22,927 bases of DNA from an uncultured Bacteroidales bacterium (GCA_937884485.1 CALGCG010000033.1:1-22927), one strand, 5' to 3'; positions 1 through 8,787 are shown, counted from the first letter of the stretch. A program made the numbers and translations. Notes: generated by a model from the sequence alone, not told the origin.

Positions 1-728
1 CTCTTGCCCACACCCGCCTCACCTATGAGTACGGGGTTGTTCTTCTTGCGGCGGGAGAGGATCTGTGCTATGCGGTCCATCTCCTTCTGTCGTCCGACGA
101 TGGGGTCGAGCTTGCCTTCCTGGGCCAATTGGGTGAGGTCGCGGCCGAAGTTTTCGAGGGCCGGGGTCTTGCTTTTGCCGGAGGCGGGCTGCTGCTTGCC
201 GCTTTCGAGGACGGGGTCGGCGAAGGCGTCGTCGTTGTCGTCGTCGGAGGTCTGGCTGCTGAAGTCGGGCATGCGTCCGGGTTCGAGGCCGCTGTCGTTG
301 CGTACGAGGCGCGCGAAGCGGTCGTAGTCGACGCCGGCTTTCACCAGCTGGTTGGCCACGAGGTTGTCGCCTTCCTGCAGCATGGCGAGGATGAGGTGCT
401 CGGTGCGGATGTCGGAGGATTTGAGTTTGATGCTTTCGAGGTAGCTGAGACGGAGTATCTTCTCGGTCTGTCGCAGCATGGGGATCTCGCTGTCTTCGGC
501 ATAGCGGATGTCGGTGCCGGCCTGCGACACCTGGCTTTCGAGCCGCTCGCGGAGGGCGGCGGTGTTGACGCCGAGGGTGGCGAGCATGGTCATGGCGGAG
601 CACTGGGGCAGACGGGCCATGCCGAGGAAAAGATGTTCGACGCCTATGCCGCCGTTTTTGAGACGTATGGCCTCGTCGCGGCTGAAGGCAATGGCTTTCT
701 TTGTATTTTCGCTAAGGTTTGCTTCCAT
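1..728 (-). CDS. clpC: ClpC-type ATP-dependent Clp protease ATPase subunit, N-terminal part
   Basis: AAA+ unfoldase that feeds proteins to ClpP in the cytoplasm. The frame reads from ATG at 728 to the window edge (242 codons). It begins MEANLSENTKKAIAFSRDEA and contains two Clp_N repeats: residues about 5-65 (with GVEHLFLGMA) and about 80-140 (with TEHLILAML). A variable acidic/Gln linker (SDDDNDDAF) follows, then the start of the first AAA domain: LENFGRDLTQLAQEGKLDPI, VGRQKEMDRI, RRKKNNPVLIGE and a Walker A cut off after GEAGVGK. The two N repeats plus the conserved AAA-1 entry make ClpA/ClpC certain. The adaptor-binding repeats and known Bacteroidota gene content favour ClpC over ClpB. It is divergent from gyrA. 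The M-domain and second AAA module lie outside the window, so the ClpC name rests on the N-terminus only. Confidence 0.9.
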   Translation of the reverse strand, partial: MEANLSENTKKAIAFSRDEAIRLKNGGIGVEHLFLGMARLPQCSAMTMLATLGVNTAALRERLESQVSQAGTDIRYAEDSEIPMLRQTEKILRLSYLESIKLKSSDIRTEHLILAMLQEGDNLVANQLVKAGVDYDRFARLVRNDSGLEPGRMPDFSSQTSDDDNDDAFADPVLESGKQQPASGKSKTPALENFGRDLTQLAQEGKLDPIVGRQKEMDRIAQILSRRKKNNPVLIGEAGVGK

Positions 729-747
729 GATGTTGGTTTTCGGGTTG

Positions 748-777
748 CAAAATTACAACAAATAATCCTATTGCAAC
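748..777 (-). promoter_or_regulatory. Promoter of the clpC gene
   Basis: On the minus strand a GTTG element (complement of 774-777) is separated by 18 bases from TAATTTTG (complement of 748-755), matching the Bacteroidota -7 consensus TAnnTTTG. It would give a leader of only about a dozen bases before ATG at 728. Two TTGCAA copies (745-750 and 771-776) overlap the two boxes. Confidence 0.5.
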
Positions 778-883
778 TTCTGTGCCAAAGATTATTATCA
801 ACAAGGAGTTGTTAGTTTGCGGATGGGAGTTGCCGTTTTAGGAGGGAGTGGGGGAGGGTGTTGATAAATTTTTTATGCCAAGG

Positions 884-916
884 TTGCTGCCGAATGAAAA
901 AAAAATCGTATCTTTG
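884..916 (+). promoter_or_regulatory. Promoter of gyrA
   Basis: TATCTTTG at 909-916 fits the Bacteroidota -7 box TAnnTTTG exactly. A TTG at 884-886, 22 bases upstream, is a plausible -33 element, slightly farther away than the usual 19-21. The predicted leader is about 65 bases and AT-rich, ending at ATG 990. Confidence 0.6.
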
Positions 917-989
917 TTTTTTAAGGTGCAGCTGTGCTGTGCCAATAAATAATTAGAATACAATAATATAAAATAATAAAGAACGACTG

Positions 990-3539
990 ATGGTTTCTGA
1001 AAACGAAAAAATCACAAGGGTCGATATCGAGACCACAATGAAAACGGCCTATATCGACTATGCCATGTCGGTCATCGTGGCGAGGGCATTGCCCGACGTG
1101 CGCGACGGTTTCAAGCCGGTGCACCGCCGCATTCTCTATTCGATGAACGAGAACGGCATTCTCTACAACACTCCTACCAAGAAGTCGGCGCGTATTGTCG
1201 GCGACGTGATGGGTAAGTACCACCCCCACGGCGACTCGAGTATCTACGGCGCACTGGTGCGCTTGGCCCAGGACTGGTCGATGCGCTACACGCTGGTGGA
1301 CGGCCAGGGTAACTTTGGCTCCATCGACGGCGATTCGCCGGCAGCCATGCGTTACACCGAGGCACGCCTGAAACAGATCAGCAACGAGCTGGTGGCCGAT
1401 ATCGACAAGAACACTGTGGACATGGTGCCCACCTACGACAACGAGGGTGAGGAGCCGTCGGTGCTGCCGGCCAAGATACCTAACCTGCTGGTGAACGGCT
1501 CGAACGGCATCGCGGTGGGTATGGCCACGAACATGCCGACGCACAACCTGCGCGAAGTGCTGGACGGCTGCATGGCTTTCATCGACAACCGCGACATCAC
1601 CATCGAGCAGTTGATGGAATATGTGAAGGCCCCCGATTTCCCGTTGGGAGGCATCATCTATGGCTACAACGGTGTGCGCGAGGCCTACACGACAGGCCGC
1701 GGCAGCATCATTATCCGTGCCATCACCGAGATTGAAGAAGACGCCAAGGGACACAACCTCATCGTGGCTTCGACGGTGCCCTACGGCGTGAACAAGAGCG
1801 AGATGATCAAGAAGACGGCCAACCTGGTGAAGGAAGGCAAGATTGAGGGCATACTGGATATCCGCGACGAGAGCGATAAGGACGGCATCCGTGTGGTCTA
1901 TGTGCTGCGTCACGATGTGGTTCCCAATGTTATCTTGAACAAGCTCTTCCAGCTTACCGAGCTGCAGTCGAGCTTCGCCGTCAACAATATTGCCCTGGTG
2001 CACGGCCGTCCGCAGCTGCTGAACCTGAAACAGCTGATACAGTACTTTGTGGAGCACCGCGAGGAGGTGGTCACGCGCCGCACCCAGTTCGAGATGGACG
2101 AGGCCATGAAGCGTGCCCATATCCTTGAGGGTCTGTTGCGCGCCATCGACATCATCGACGAGATTGTGGCCCTGATCCGCTCCAGCAAGACTCCCGACGA
2201 GGCCCGTCAGGGACTGATGGACCGCTTCCAGTTCAGCGAGATTCAGGCCCGTGCCATCGTTGACATGCGCCTGGCCCAGCTCACGGGTCTGCAGCATCAG
2301 AAACTGCAGGACGAATACGACGAGAAAATACGTTTCATCGAGCGTTGCAAGGAAATCCTCGGCGACCACAACGTGCTGATGCAGGTCATCAAAGCGGAGT
2401 GTCAAGAGTTGCGCGAGAAATACGGCGACGACCGCCGTACCATTATTAAATATGACGCCGCCGGCTTCCGCGTGGAGGACACCATCCCCGACGAGCAGGT
2501 GGTCATCACCATCAGCCACAAGGGCTACATCAAGCGTACACCCCTCACCGAATACCGCACACAGACCCGTGGCGGCGTGGGTTCGAAGGGCAGCTCGGTG
2601 CGCAGCGAGGACTTCGTGGAGCACATCTTCACCTGCACCAACCACAACTACCTGCTGTTCTTCACCGAGAAGGGCCGTTGCTACTGGATGCGTGCCTTCG
2701 AGGTGCCCGAGGGCGAGAAGAACACCAAGGGCCGTCCGATACTGAATTGCATCAATATTGAGCCGGACGACAAGGTGAAAGCCTACGTGAATGTGGAAAC
2801 TTTGAGTGACAGTGAGTATGTTGGCAACCACTACATCGTCATGTGCACGAAGAACGGCATCGTCAAGAAGACTTCGCTGGAAGCCTACTCGCGTCCGCGT
2901 ACCAATGGTATCATAGCCATCGGTATCCGCGAAGGCGACGAGTTGCTTACCGCCTGTCTGACTGACGGCGAGAGTTATATGCTCATTGCTTCGAAGAAGG
3001 GCAAGGTGATGATATGCCCCGAGAAAGAGTTCCGCGCCATGGGCCGCGGTGCTTCGGGTGTGAAGGGTATGGACCTTGACGGCGACGACGATGCCGCCAT
3101 CGAGATGCTCTGCCTGCCCAGCGAGGAGGAGAATCTGCTTGTGGTCACCGAACACGGCTACGGCAAGCGTTCGGCCCTGAAGGACTACCGTGCCACCGTC
3201 CACCGTGGCGGCAAGGGCGTCAAAGCTATGCAGATCACGGAGAAGACAGGTGCACTGGTGGCTGTGACCAACGTCACCGACGACCACGACCTGATGATCA
3301 TCAACCGCAGTGGTATCACCATCCGCATGAAGGTGGCCGACCTGCGTGTGCTCGGACGTGCCACCCAGGGCGTGAAACTCATCGACCTGCGCGGCAAGGA
3401 CTACATAGCATCCATCACCAAGGTGCCTACCGACAACGAGGAGGAACAGCCCGAGGTTGAAGGAGCCAACGAAGAAAATGTTGTCCCGGAGAGCAATAAT
3501 CTCGAAACAACCGATACTAATAATCAAAACGAAGAATAA
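990..3539 (+). CDS. gyrA: DNA gyrase subunit A
   Basis: A subunit of gyrase, which cuts and rejoins DNA to introduce negative supercoils with GyrB. The protein has 849 residues, normal for GyrA. The N-terminal breakage domain carries the catalytic tyrosine in AAMRYTEARL, which counts to Tyr122 as in E. coli. The quinolone-resistance region HPHGDSSIYGALVRLAQDW has Ser83 and Gly87 in E. coli numbering. The C-terminal beta-pinwheel starts near residue 500, and its GyrA-box equivalent reads QTRGGVG instead of QRRGGKG; a second HRGGKG occurs in a later blade. The last 35 residues are an acidic, Asn-rich tail. The presence of a GyrA-box-like motif favours gyrase over ParC. ATG 990 follows a good promoter. 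The next gene starts 22 bases after the stop, so they are probably cotranscribed. Confidence 0.97.
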   Translation: MVSENEKITRVDIETTMKTAYIDYAMSVIVARALPDVRDGFKPVHRRILYSMNENGILYNTPTKKSARIVGDVMGKYHPHGDSSIYGALVRLAQDWSMRYTLVDGQGNFGSIDGDSPAAMRYTEARLKQISNELVADIDKNTVDMVPTYDNEGEEPSVLPAKIPNLLVNGSNGIAVGMATNMPTHNLREVLDGCMAFIDNRDITIEQLMEYVKAPDFPLGGIIYGYNGVREAYTTGRGSIIIRAITEIEEDAKGHNLIVASTVPYGVNKSEMIKKTANLVKEGKIEGILDIRDESDKDGIRVVYVLRHDVVPNVILNKLFQLTELQSSFAVNNIALVHGRPQLLNLKQLIQYFVEHREEVVTRRTQFEMDEAMKRAHILEGLLRAIDIIDEIVALIRSSKTPDEARQGLMDRFQFSEIQARAIVDMRLAQLTGLQHQKLQDEYDEKIRFIERCKEILGDHNVLMQVIKAECQELREKYGDDRRTIIKYDAAGFRVEDTIPDEQVVITISHKGYIKRTPLTEYRTQTRGGVGSKGSSVRSEDFVEHIFTCTNHNYLLFFTEKGRCYWMRAFEVPEGEKNTKGRPILNCINIEPDDKVKAYVNVETLSDSEYVGNHYIVMCTKNGIVKKTSLEAYSRPRTNGIIAIGIREGDELLTACLTDGESYMLIASKKGKVMICPEKEFRAMGRGASGVKGMDLDGDDDAAIEMLCLPSEEENLLVVTEHGYGKRSALKDYRATVHRGGKGVKAMQITEKTGALVAVTNVTDDHDLMIINRSGITIRMKVADLRVLGRATQGVKLIDLRGKDYIASITKVPTDNEEEQPEVEGANEENVVPESNNLETTDTNNQNEE

Positions 3540-3561
3540 AAACACCAAAAACAATATCAAT

Positions 3562-4809
3562 ATGAAAATGAAGAAAATGATGATGACTGCTGCGTTTGCC
3601 GCATTCGCCATGACGGCAGGAGCCCAGTCCCTAAATGTTTCCAGTGCTTTTCAGGATATGCGTAAAGGATATCTGAACAAGGCGAAAGCTGAGATTGATG
3701 CAGCCTGCCTGCACGAGAGCACGAAAGACGATGCCAAGACCTGGTGCTTCAAGGCTCTTATCTATTCTCAGATTGGAGGCGATGCCCAGAGCAAAAAGCC
3801 CAAGTACAAGAATTTGGCCCCCGACTGGGCAGAGCAGTCTTTCAATGCCGCCCTCGAGTGCAAGCGCTTGGACACCAAAAACGAGTATGTCGAAGAGGTG
3901 AATCGAGTGTTTAGCTATCTTGGCAATGAATACTATCGTCAGGCAAGCGAGGCTTATGAGGCCAAAGACTATGCCAACACATTGCCGCTGTGTGAGAAAT
4001 CGATTACGTGCTTCAATAATTCCGGCAATACGAAATACGCCCTCGATGCCTCGTACATCGCCGGACTGAGTTCTGTCGCCACCCGTGACACTGCCAACAT
4101 CAAGAAGTATTTCAATGCGATGACCCGCAAGCGTACCAATATCAACTATGTATATGTGACGCTTTTCGGTATCAGCGTGGCCGAGAAGGACAACGCACAG
4201 GCTATGAAAGTCGCCTCCAATTATGTGAAGAACTGCAAGGATGACTATAAGGCCTATCTGCTGCGTGCAACGGGCTATCTCATTGCCAACAATGTTGAGA
4301 AAGGCAAGGAAGATATCAACACTGCCCTTGAGATGACGAAGGATTCGGTGAACATCTATCCCGATGTGCTGGTGCAGACTGGCGACCTGCTGAGTGGCGA
4401 GGGTGTGGCCGACTATGAAGGAGCAGAGGCTAAATATAGCCAGTCGTTGCTGCTTAAGCCGGAACAGTTCGGTGCCAATTTTGGTATGGGCAAGATGCTT
4501 TTCAACCGCGCTGCCGACAAGACCAATGCCGCCAACGCCATCGACCCCTTCGCCGCTGACTATGACGACGAGAAGGCTGCTCTCTATGAGAAACTCAACG
4601 CTGAAGCCAAGACCCTCTATGGCCAGTCCATCGTGTACCTCGAGAAGGCTGTGGCCTACATCGACGGCCTGCCCGAAGGCGAATTCAAGAACGCCCAGCG
4701 CCCCAACCTGATCAACGTGCTCGTCGCCCTTGGCACTGCCTACGCACATGTGGACCGCCTTAACGAGTCCAACGCCGCCAAAGCCCGTGTCGATCAGCTG
4801 ATGAAATAA
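3562..4809 (+). CDS. Secreted TPR-repeat protein of unknown function
   Basis: 415 residues from ATG 3562. I chose this start because it gives a clean signal peptide (Lys/Met-rich start, then Ala-rich MTAAFAAFAMTAGAQS, likely cut after AGA). An upstream in-frame ATG lies inside gyrA. The mature protein is almost entirely helical with tetratricopeptide-like pairs, for example AEQSFNAALECKRLD, EAYEAKDYANTLPLCEKSI and KYSQSLLLKPEQFGANFGMG. There is no lipobox or membrane anchor, so it should be periplasmic. TPR proteins scaffold protein complexes, but no partner is evident here. It follows gyrA by 22 bases and precedes the TonB-dependent receptor by 16-55 bases depending on that gene's start. A role in envelope assembly is only an inference. 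Confidence 0.85.
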   Translation: MKMKKMMMTAAFAAFAMTAGAQSLNVSSAFQDMRKGYLNKAKAEIDAACLHESTKDDAKTWCFKALIYSQIGGDAQSKKPKYKNLAPDWAEQSFNAALECKRLDTKNEYVEEVNRVFSYLGNEYYRQASEAYEAKDYANTLPLCEKSITCFNNSGNTKYALDASYIAGLSSVATRDTANIKKYFNAMTRKRTNINYVYVTLFGISVAEKDNAQAMKVASNYVKNCKDDYKAYLLRATGYLIANNVEKGKEDINTALEMTKDSVNIYPDVLVQTGDLLSGEGVADYEGAEAKYSQSLLLKPEQFGANFGMGKMLFNRAADKTNAANAIDPFAADYDDEKAALYEKLNAEAKTLYGQSIVYLEKAVAYIDGLPEGEFKNAQRPNLINVLVALGTAYAHVDRLNESNAAKARVDQLMK

Positions 4810-4825
4810 AAAGAAATAGTGCACA

Positions 4826-7327
4826 ATGCACAATAAAAAAACCGTTTCATTGTTATTTATGGCAATGAAACGGTTTCTTTTTTATATACTATCAATACTA
4901 TTACCATCATTGGCTGTCGGCCAAGGAGTGTTGGAAGGCGTGGTGACGGATTCTAAAAACGGTCAGCCATTGGAATTCGTCAACGTCGGTATTCCGGGTC
5001 TATCCATTGGCACCACCACCAATGCCAAGGGGTTCTACCGGCTGCCGCTGAAAGGAAGTGACAGTATTACGGTGCAATTTTCCCATACAGGATATGAAAC
5101 GGCGCGTTACCGTGTGAGACGTGATGTGCGCACCGAGTTGGATGTGGCCTTAAAACCCTCGGCCACAAATCTACAGGAAGTTGTTATCAGTGAAGATGTC
5201 ACCCGCCAGCCCACCTTCACAGGTGTCGACGTGCAACATCTGGAGAATGTTGTAGGCCCTACCGGCGGAGTGGAGGGGGTTATCAAACTGCTGCCCGACG
5301 TGCAGTCTAACAACGAACTCTCCAGCCAGTACTCCGTCCGCGGAGGCTCATTCGACGAAAACCTCGTGTACATCAACGATGTGGAAATATTCCGTCCGAT
5401 GCTTATCCGTAGTGGGCAGCAGGAAGGCATGAGCATTATCAATTCTGACATGGCCAATATGGTGAACTTCTCACCCGGCGGATTCGGAGCCAACTACGAC
5501 GACAGGCTCTCTTCTGTGCTTACCATCGGATACCATTCCGGCCCTGTGAATGGATATTTCGAAGGCAAAGCCAGCGTCAGTCTGCTGGGCGCATCGGCCA
5601 ATGTGGCAGGCAGGGTGGGGAACCGCTTTGACTACAATATCGGACTGCGGCACCACAACAACCAGTATGTGCTTGGCAGCATGGACACCCGTGGCAGCTA
5701 CACCACCCGCTACACTGACCTGCAGGCCTGGCTGACCTACAGCGTCAACAGTCGCCTGGACCTCGGTTTCCTGGCCGTGGCCACCAACAACGTCTATGGC
5801 CTTGTGCCCGAAAGCCGTACCACGGCCTTTGGCAGTGCCATGCAGCCGGGCATGGAGATAGACATCTATTTCGACGGACAGGAGCAGGACAGGTACAACA
5901 CCCTGCTCGGTGCCCTCAAGGCACGTTGGCGTCCCAACGACGAATGGGAAGTTACCCCCACGCTCTCTTTTCAGCACATCAACGAGAGCGAACGCTACGA
6001 TGTGCAGAGCCAGTACTGGCTGTACCAGATAGAAACCGGCGAGAGTACCGATGACACCTCGCGCTTCAACCGCGGTGTAGGCACTTTTCTGGAGCATGCT
6101 CGCAACCGTCTGATTACCGACATCGCCACCCTCGACCTCTCCGCTCTGCGGTTTGCCCGACATGGCAGTTGGACCATGGGCATGAAGCTGCAGATGGAGC
6201 AGATTGACGACTATCTGCGCGAATGGAAGTGGGTGGACTCCTCGGGGTACACGCTGCCGAGCGTCATATTGCCTTTCGGCGACAGCAGTAATGTGCCTCT
6301 GGCACCTGAGCTGCAGCATTATGCCAATAGCGTCAACGCCATGCGAACCCTTCGCGGCATGGCCTATGTGCAGCGCCATTTGCAGTTCTATACCAAGCGG
6401 GGCAGCGATATCGATGTCCTGCTGGGACTGCGCGGACACCTCTACGGCAGCGAATTCGACACTCACGACACCACTATCTCTTTTGGCCCCAGATGGATGG
6501 TAAGCCCCAGGGCCAGTGTGCAGTACAAGCCCCTCATGAAACAGGACATGCTCTTCAGCATGGCAGCAGGCATCTATCGGCAGGCACCGTTCTACCGCGA
6601 GTATCGCCGCGACGACGGCAGCCTCTGTCCCAGCGCCATGCCGCAAACTTCCTACCAGCTGACGACCTCAATGAACTGGCGTTTCAAGCTTTGGGACAAG
6701 CCATTCTCCTTCACTGCCGACCTCTATGGCAAGTACCTCACAGGCCTCATTCCATACACCCTCGACAACCTGCGCCTGCGCTACATGCCCGACCGCACCG
6801 CCGTGGGCTATACCCTTGGACTGAGCTTGAGGCTCAACGCCAAACTGGTCGATGGCCTCGAGTCGTGGGCCAGTCTGTCGCTGATGATGACCCAGGAAGA
6901 CATCGAAGGCGATGGACTGGGATGGCTGGCACGCCCCACAGACCAGCGGTTGAGTTTCAAACTCTTCCTACAGGACAACGTGCCCGATATGCCGTGGTGG
7001 TTCATGAGCCTCAACCTCGTGTATGCCACCGGCACACCCATCGCTATACCCTTTGGCAACAACGGTGGTGATCAGCTCCGCCTTCCGTCGTATTATCGCA
7101 TCGACTGGGGCAACACCGTTCATCTGGTCTACTTTGAGAAACTGGCCAAAACGAAACTCTTCCGACACATAAAGGATATTCAGGTCGGTCTTGAGATTTT
7201 CAACCTTTTCAATTTCCGCAATGTCGTCTCCTATCTTTGGGTGGCCGACATCGACAACCTGCCCCGCCGGGTGCCCAACTACCTGACGTCGCGCCAACTG
7301 AACTTTAAAATAACCGTTCTATTCTAA
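4826..7327 (+). CDS. TonB-dependent outer membrane receptor
   Basis: Outer membrane beta-barrel transporter energised by TonB/ExbBD. It has up to 833 residues from ATG 4826. ATG 4865 (820 residues) gives the more typical signal peptide MKRFLFYILSILLPSLAVGQ. An N-terminal carboxypeptidase-regulatory-like domain (about residues 35-110, GVVTDSKNGQPLEFVNVGI) is followed by the plug domain (about 115-200, LQEVVISEDV, GGVEGVIKLLPDVQS, YSVRGGSFDENLVYINDVEI), then the barrel, ending in an aromatic C-terminus (KITVLF) as barrel proteins do. There is no SusD partner, so this is not a polysaccharide-utilisation pair; the substrate cannot be told. The stop codon shares one base with the start of the M16-like gene (TAATG), suggesting translational coupling. 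The start region is buried in a terminator-like hairpin. Confidence 0.93.
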   Translation: MHNKKTVSLLFMAMKRFLFYILSILLPSLAVGQGVLEGVVTDSKNGQPLEFVNVGIPGLSIGTTTNAKGFYRLPLKGSDSITVQFSHTGYETARYRVRRDVRTELDVALKPSATNLQEVVISEDVTRQPTFTGVDVQHLENVVGPTGGVEGVIKLLPDVQSNNELSSQYSVRGGSFDENLVYINDVEIFRPMLIRSGQQEGMSIINSDMANMVNFSPGGFGANYDDRLSSVLTIGYHSGPVNGYFEGKASVSLLGASANVAGRVGNRFDYNIGLRHHNNQYVLGSMDTRGSYTTRYTDLQAWLTYSVNSRLDLGFLAVATNNVYGLVPESRTTAFGSAMQPGMEIDIYFDGQEQDRYNTLLGALKARWRPNDEWEVTPTLSFQHINESERYDVQSQYWLYQIETGESTDDTSRFNRGVGTFLEHARNRLITDIATLDLSALRFARHGSWTMGMKLQMEQIDDYLREWKWVDSSGYTLPSVILPFGDSSNVPLAPELQHYANSVNAMRTLRGMAYVQRHLQFYTKRGSDIDVLLGLRGHLYGSEFDTHDTTISFGPRWMVSPRASVQYKPLMKQDMLFSMAAGIYRQAPFYREYRRDDGSLCPSAMPQTSYQLTTSMNWRFKLWDKPFSFTADLYGKYLTGLIPYTLDNLRLRYMPDRTAVGYTLGLSLRLNAKLVDGLESWASLSLMMTQEDIEGDGLGWLARPTDQRLSFKLFLQDNVPDMPWWFMSLNLVYATGTPIAIPFGNNGGDQLRLPSYYRIDWGNTVHLVYFEKLAKTKLFRHIKDIQVGLEIFNLFNFRNVVSYLWVADIDNLPRRVPNYLTSRQLNFKITVLF
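4839..4883 (+). terminator. Strong hairpin with U-tract overlapping the start of the receptor gene
   Basis: A perfect 14-bp inverted repeat, AAACCGTTTCATTG (4839-4852) and CAATGAAACGGTTT (4863-4876), has a 10-base loop and is followed by CTTTTTT. This is the form of an intrinsic terminator. The in-frame ATG codons of the next gene lie in its loop (4859) and right arm (4865), and the first codons ATGAAACGGTTT are themselves the right arm. A small GTGCA/TGCAC stem (4819-4831) and a tandem GCACAAT pair (4821-4834) precede it. Confidence 0.75.
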
Positions 7328-8580
7328 TGATTTCCATTCCCCCGACCGACAGTCTTCTGCCCCGCAGCCGCCGTCTGGCCAACGGCCGCAATATGTTCTA
7401 TTTTCCCTCGGAAAGCACCGAGCTGGTGAAAATCGACCTTGTCTCCGAGTCCGGATCGGCCTATCAGCCCCAGGCCCTCTGCGCCGCCGCCGCCAACCGT
7501 CTCTACACCGTTGCCGGCGGCACCATGTCGGCAGCCGCACTGTCCGAATTCCTCGACTTCCGGGGCATCATCGTGGACAGCAACAACAACGTGACCCACT
7601 GCAGCACAAGCTTCTACACCCTGCGGCGCCACCTGCACGACCTCCTGCCCGTGCTCGATGGCCTGGTGCACCAACCGCTTTTCCCCGAGGAGGATTTCGA
7701 CATCTACTGCCGCGAACGCAAGCAGAAAATCGCCGCCTCGCAACTCAAGTCGGCCGACATGGCCCGCCGCCTCTTCTACGCCACCCTCTTCGGCACCGAC
7801 CATCCCCTGGGCCGCTATGCTGTGCCCGAGGACGCCGACCGGCTGGACCTCAACGTAGTGAAACAGTATTATGGCGAACGCCACCGCGCGGGTGACCTCA
7901 CCCTGGTGCTTAGCGGCCATGTGGACGACAGCGTTCTCGCGGCCCTTGACGGCCTCTTCGGACACGATGCCCCCAGCGCCAACCTTCCCAGAACCGTCCT
8001 TTCTGTTCCGGCAGTCTCGGCGCCAAGCCGTTGCGACATGCCCATCGCCGGCGCCGTCCAGGCCACTGTGCACGTGGGCCGCCTGCTGCCCATTGCGTGG
8101 AACGACCCTGACTACGCCAGGCTCATGCTCCTCGTAACCATCCTCGGAGGCTACTTCGGCTCGCGCCTGATGAGCAACCTCCGCGAGGACAAGGGCTACA
8201 CCTACGGCATCTACGCCCGCACCCAGATCTACCGCGGTGCCATTGTCTTCTACACCTCTGCCGACGTGGCCGGCAACGCGGTCGATGCGGCGGAAAAGGA
8301 AATACTGCACGAACTGCAGCGCCTGGTCGACGAACCGGTCCCCGAAGAGGAACTTGACCTGGTACGCACGGTGCTCGCCGGCGACTTTGTCCGCTCCGTG
8401 GACGGCATCTTCGAGCGCTCGGCCCGTTTCATCGACATGCACGGAACCGACGTCGACGAACGCCTGACCGACAACCTCCGCCAGGCCCTCGCCACCACCA
8501 CCCCCTCCGACCTCCAACGCCTGGCCGCCCGCTACCTGGCCCCGCAGCTGATGACCGTCTGCCGCGCCGGCAACCTGTAG
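7327..8580 (+). CDS. M16 (insulinase)-family peptidase-like protein, probably catalytically inactive
   Basis: 417 residues with the two-lobed M16B fold pattern but no signal peptide. The C-terminal lobe keeps the substrate-binding pattern RxxxxY (Arg286 to Tyr291 in NLREDKGYTYGIYA), preceded by LGGYFGSRLMSNLRED, which is typical of the family. The N-terminal lobe should carry the zinc motif HxxEH; at that place (about residues 57-62) it reads NRLYTV, and no HxxEH occurs elsewhere. In M16B families such proteins usually partner an active subunit. None lies in this window. The ATG overlaps the receptor's stop codon by one base, so the two are probably made together. A role in processing something for the receptor is possible but unproven. 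Confidence 0.85.
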   Translation: MISIPPTDSLLPRSRRLANGRNMFYFPSESTELVKIDLVSESGSAYQPQALCAAAANRLYTVAGGTMSAAALSEFLDFRGIIVDSNNNVTHCSTSFYTLRRHLHDLLPVLDGLVHQPLFPEEDFDIYCRERKQKIAASQLKSADMARRLFYATLFGTDHPLGRYAVPEDADRLDLNVVKQYYGERHRAGDLTLVLSGHVDDSVLAALDGLFGHDAPSANLPRTVLSVPAVSAPSRCDMPIAGAVQATVHVGRLLPIAWNDPDYARLMLLVTILGGYFGSRLMSNLREDKGYTYGIYARTQIYRGAIVFYTSADVAGNAVDAAEKEILHELQRLVDEPVPEEELDLVRTVLAGDFVRSVDGIFERSARFIDMHGTDVDERLTDNLRQALATTTPSDLQRLAARYLAPQLMTVCRAGNL

Positions 8581-8787
8581 CCACCCGGCTTGGACCATAT
8601 ATCGATAAAAACCTTACCAACTCCCTACCAACTCCTACCCAAGTCCCACCACGGTGGGGAGATGGTAGGGTGTTGACGGGTTGTTGAAAGGGTGTTTATA
8701 TGGCAGAGATACAGGGTGTTGCCTTAAATCGATACAGCCCGTATCAATCGATACGGGCTGTAAGGGGTAAAACGGGTACCAAAAAGG
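8581..8787. other. Gap between convergent genes, rich in hairpins
   Basis: No convincing reading frame. The first half repeats TACCAACTCC-like motifs and folds as CCCTACCA (8623-8630) against TGGTAGGG (8663-8670), with an inner CCCACC/GGTGGG hairpin (8645-8658). The second half holds a perfect 13-bp hairpin. Both probably serve transcription ends of the M16-like gene and of the opposing operon. Confidence 0.6.
8733..8762. terminator. Perfect 13-bp hairpin between convergent genes
   Basis: TACAGCCCGTATC (8733-8745), a four-base loop, and GATACGGGCTGTA (8750-8762). It lies between convergent genes and could stop transcription in both directions. Neither side has a clear U-tract, so it may act as an RNA 3'-end stabiliser instead. 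Confidence 0.5.

Noticed and set aside
129..815. A 228-codon frame on the plus strand opposite clpC
   Set aside because: Gly/Val/Glu-rich shadow of the ClpC frame; the minus strand encodes two clear Clp_N repeats and a Walker A.
921..3611. An 896-codon open frame antisense to gyrA
   Set aside because: Its sequence is His/Val/Leu-rich without domains, and it mirrors gyrA codons. gyrA itself is unmistakable. Long antisense frames are common under GC-biased third positions.
4826..7327. SusC of a polysaccharide-utilisation locus
   Set aside because: There is no SusD-like lipoprotein or glycoside hydrolase beside it, and the protein is shorter than typical SusC.
7324..8598. A 424-codon frame opposite the M16-like gene
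   Set aside because: Low-complexity Gly/Val/Ala composition; the plus strand has family motifs and a coupled start.
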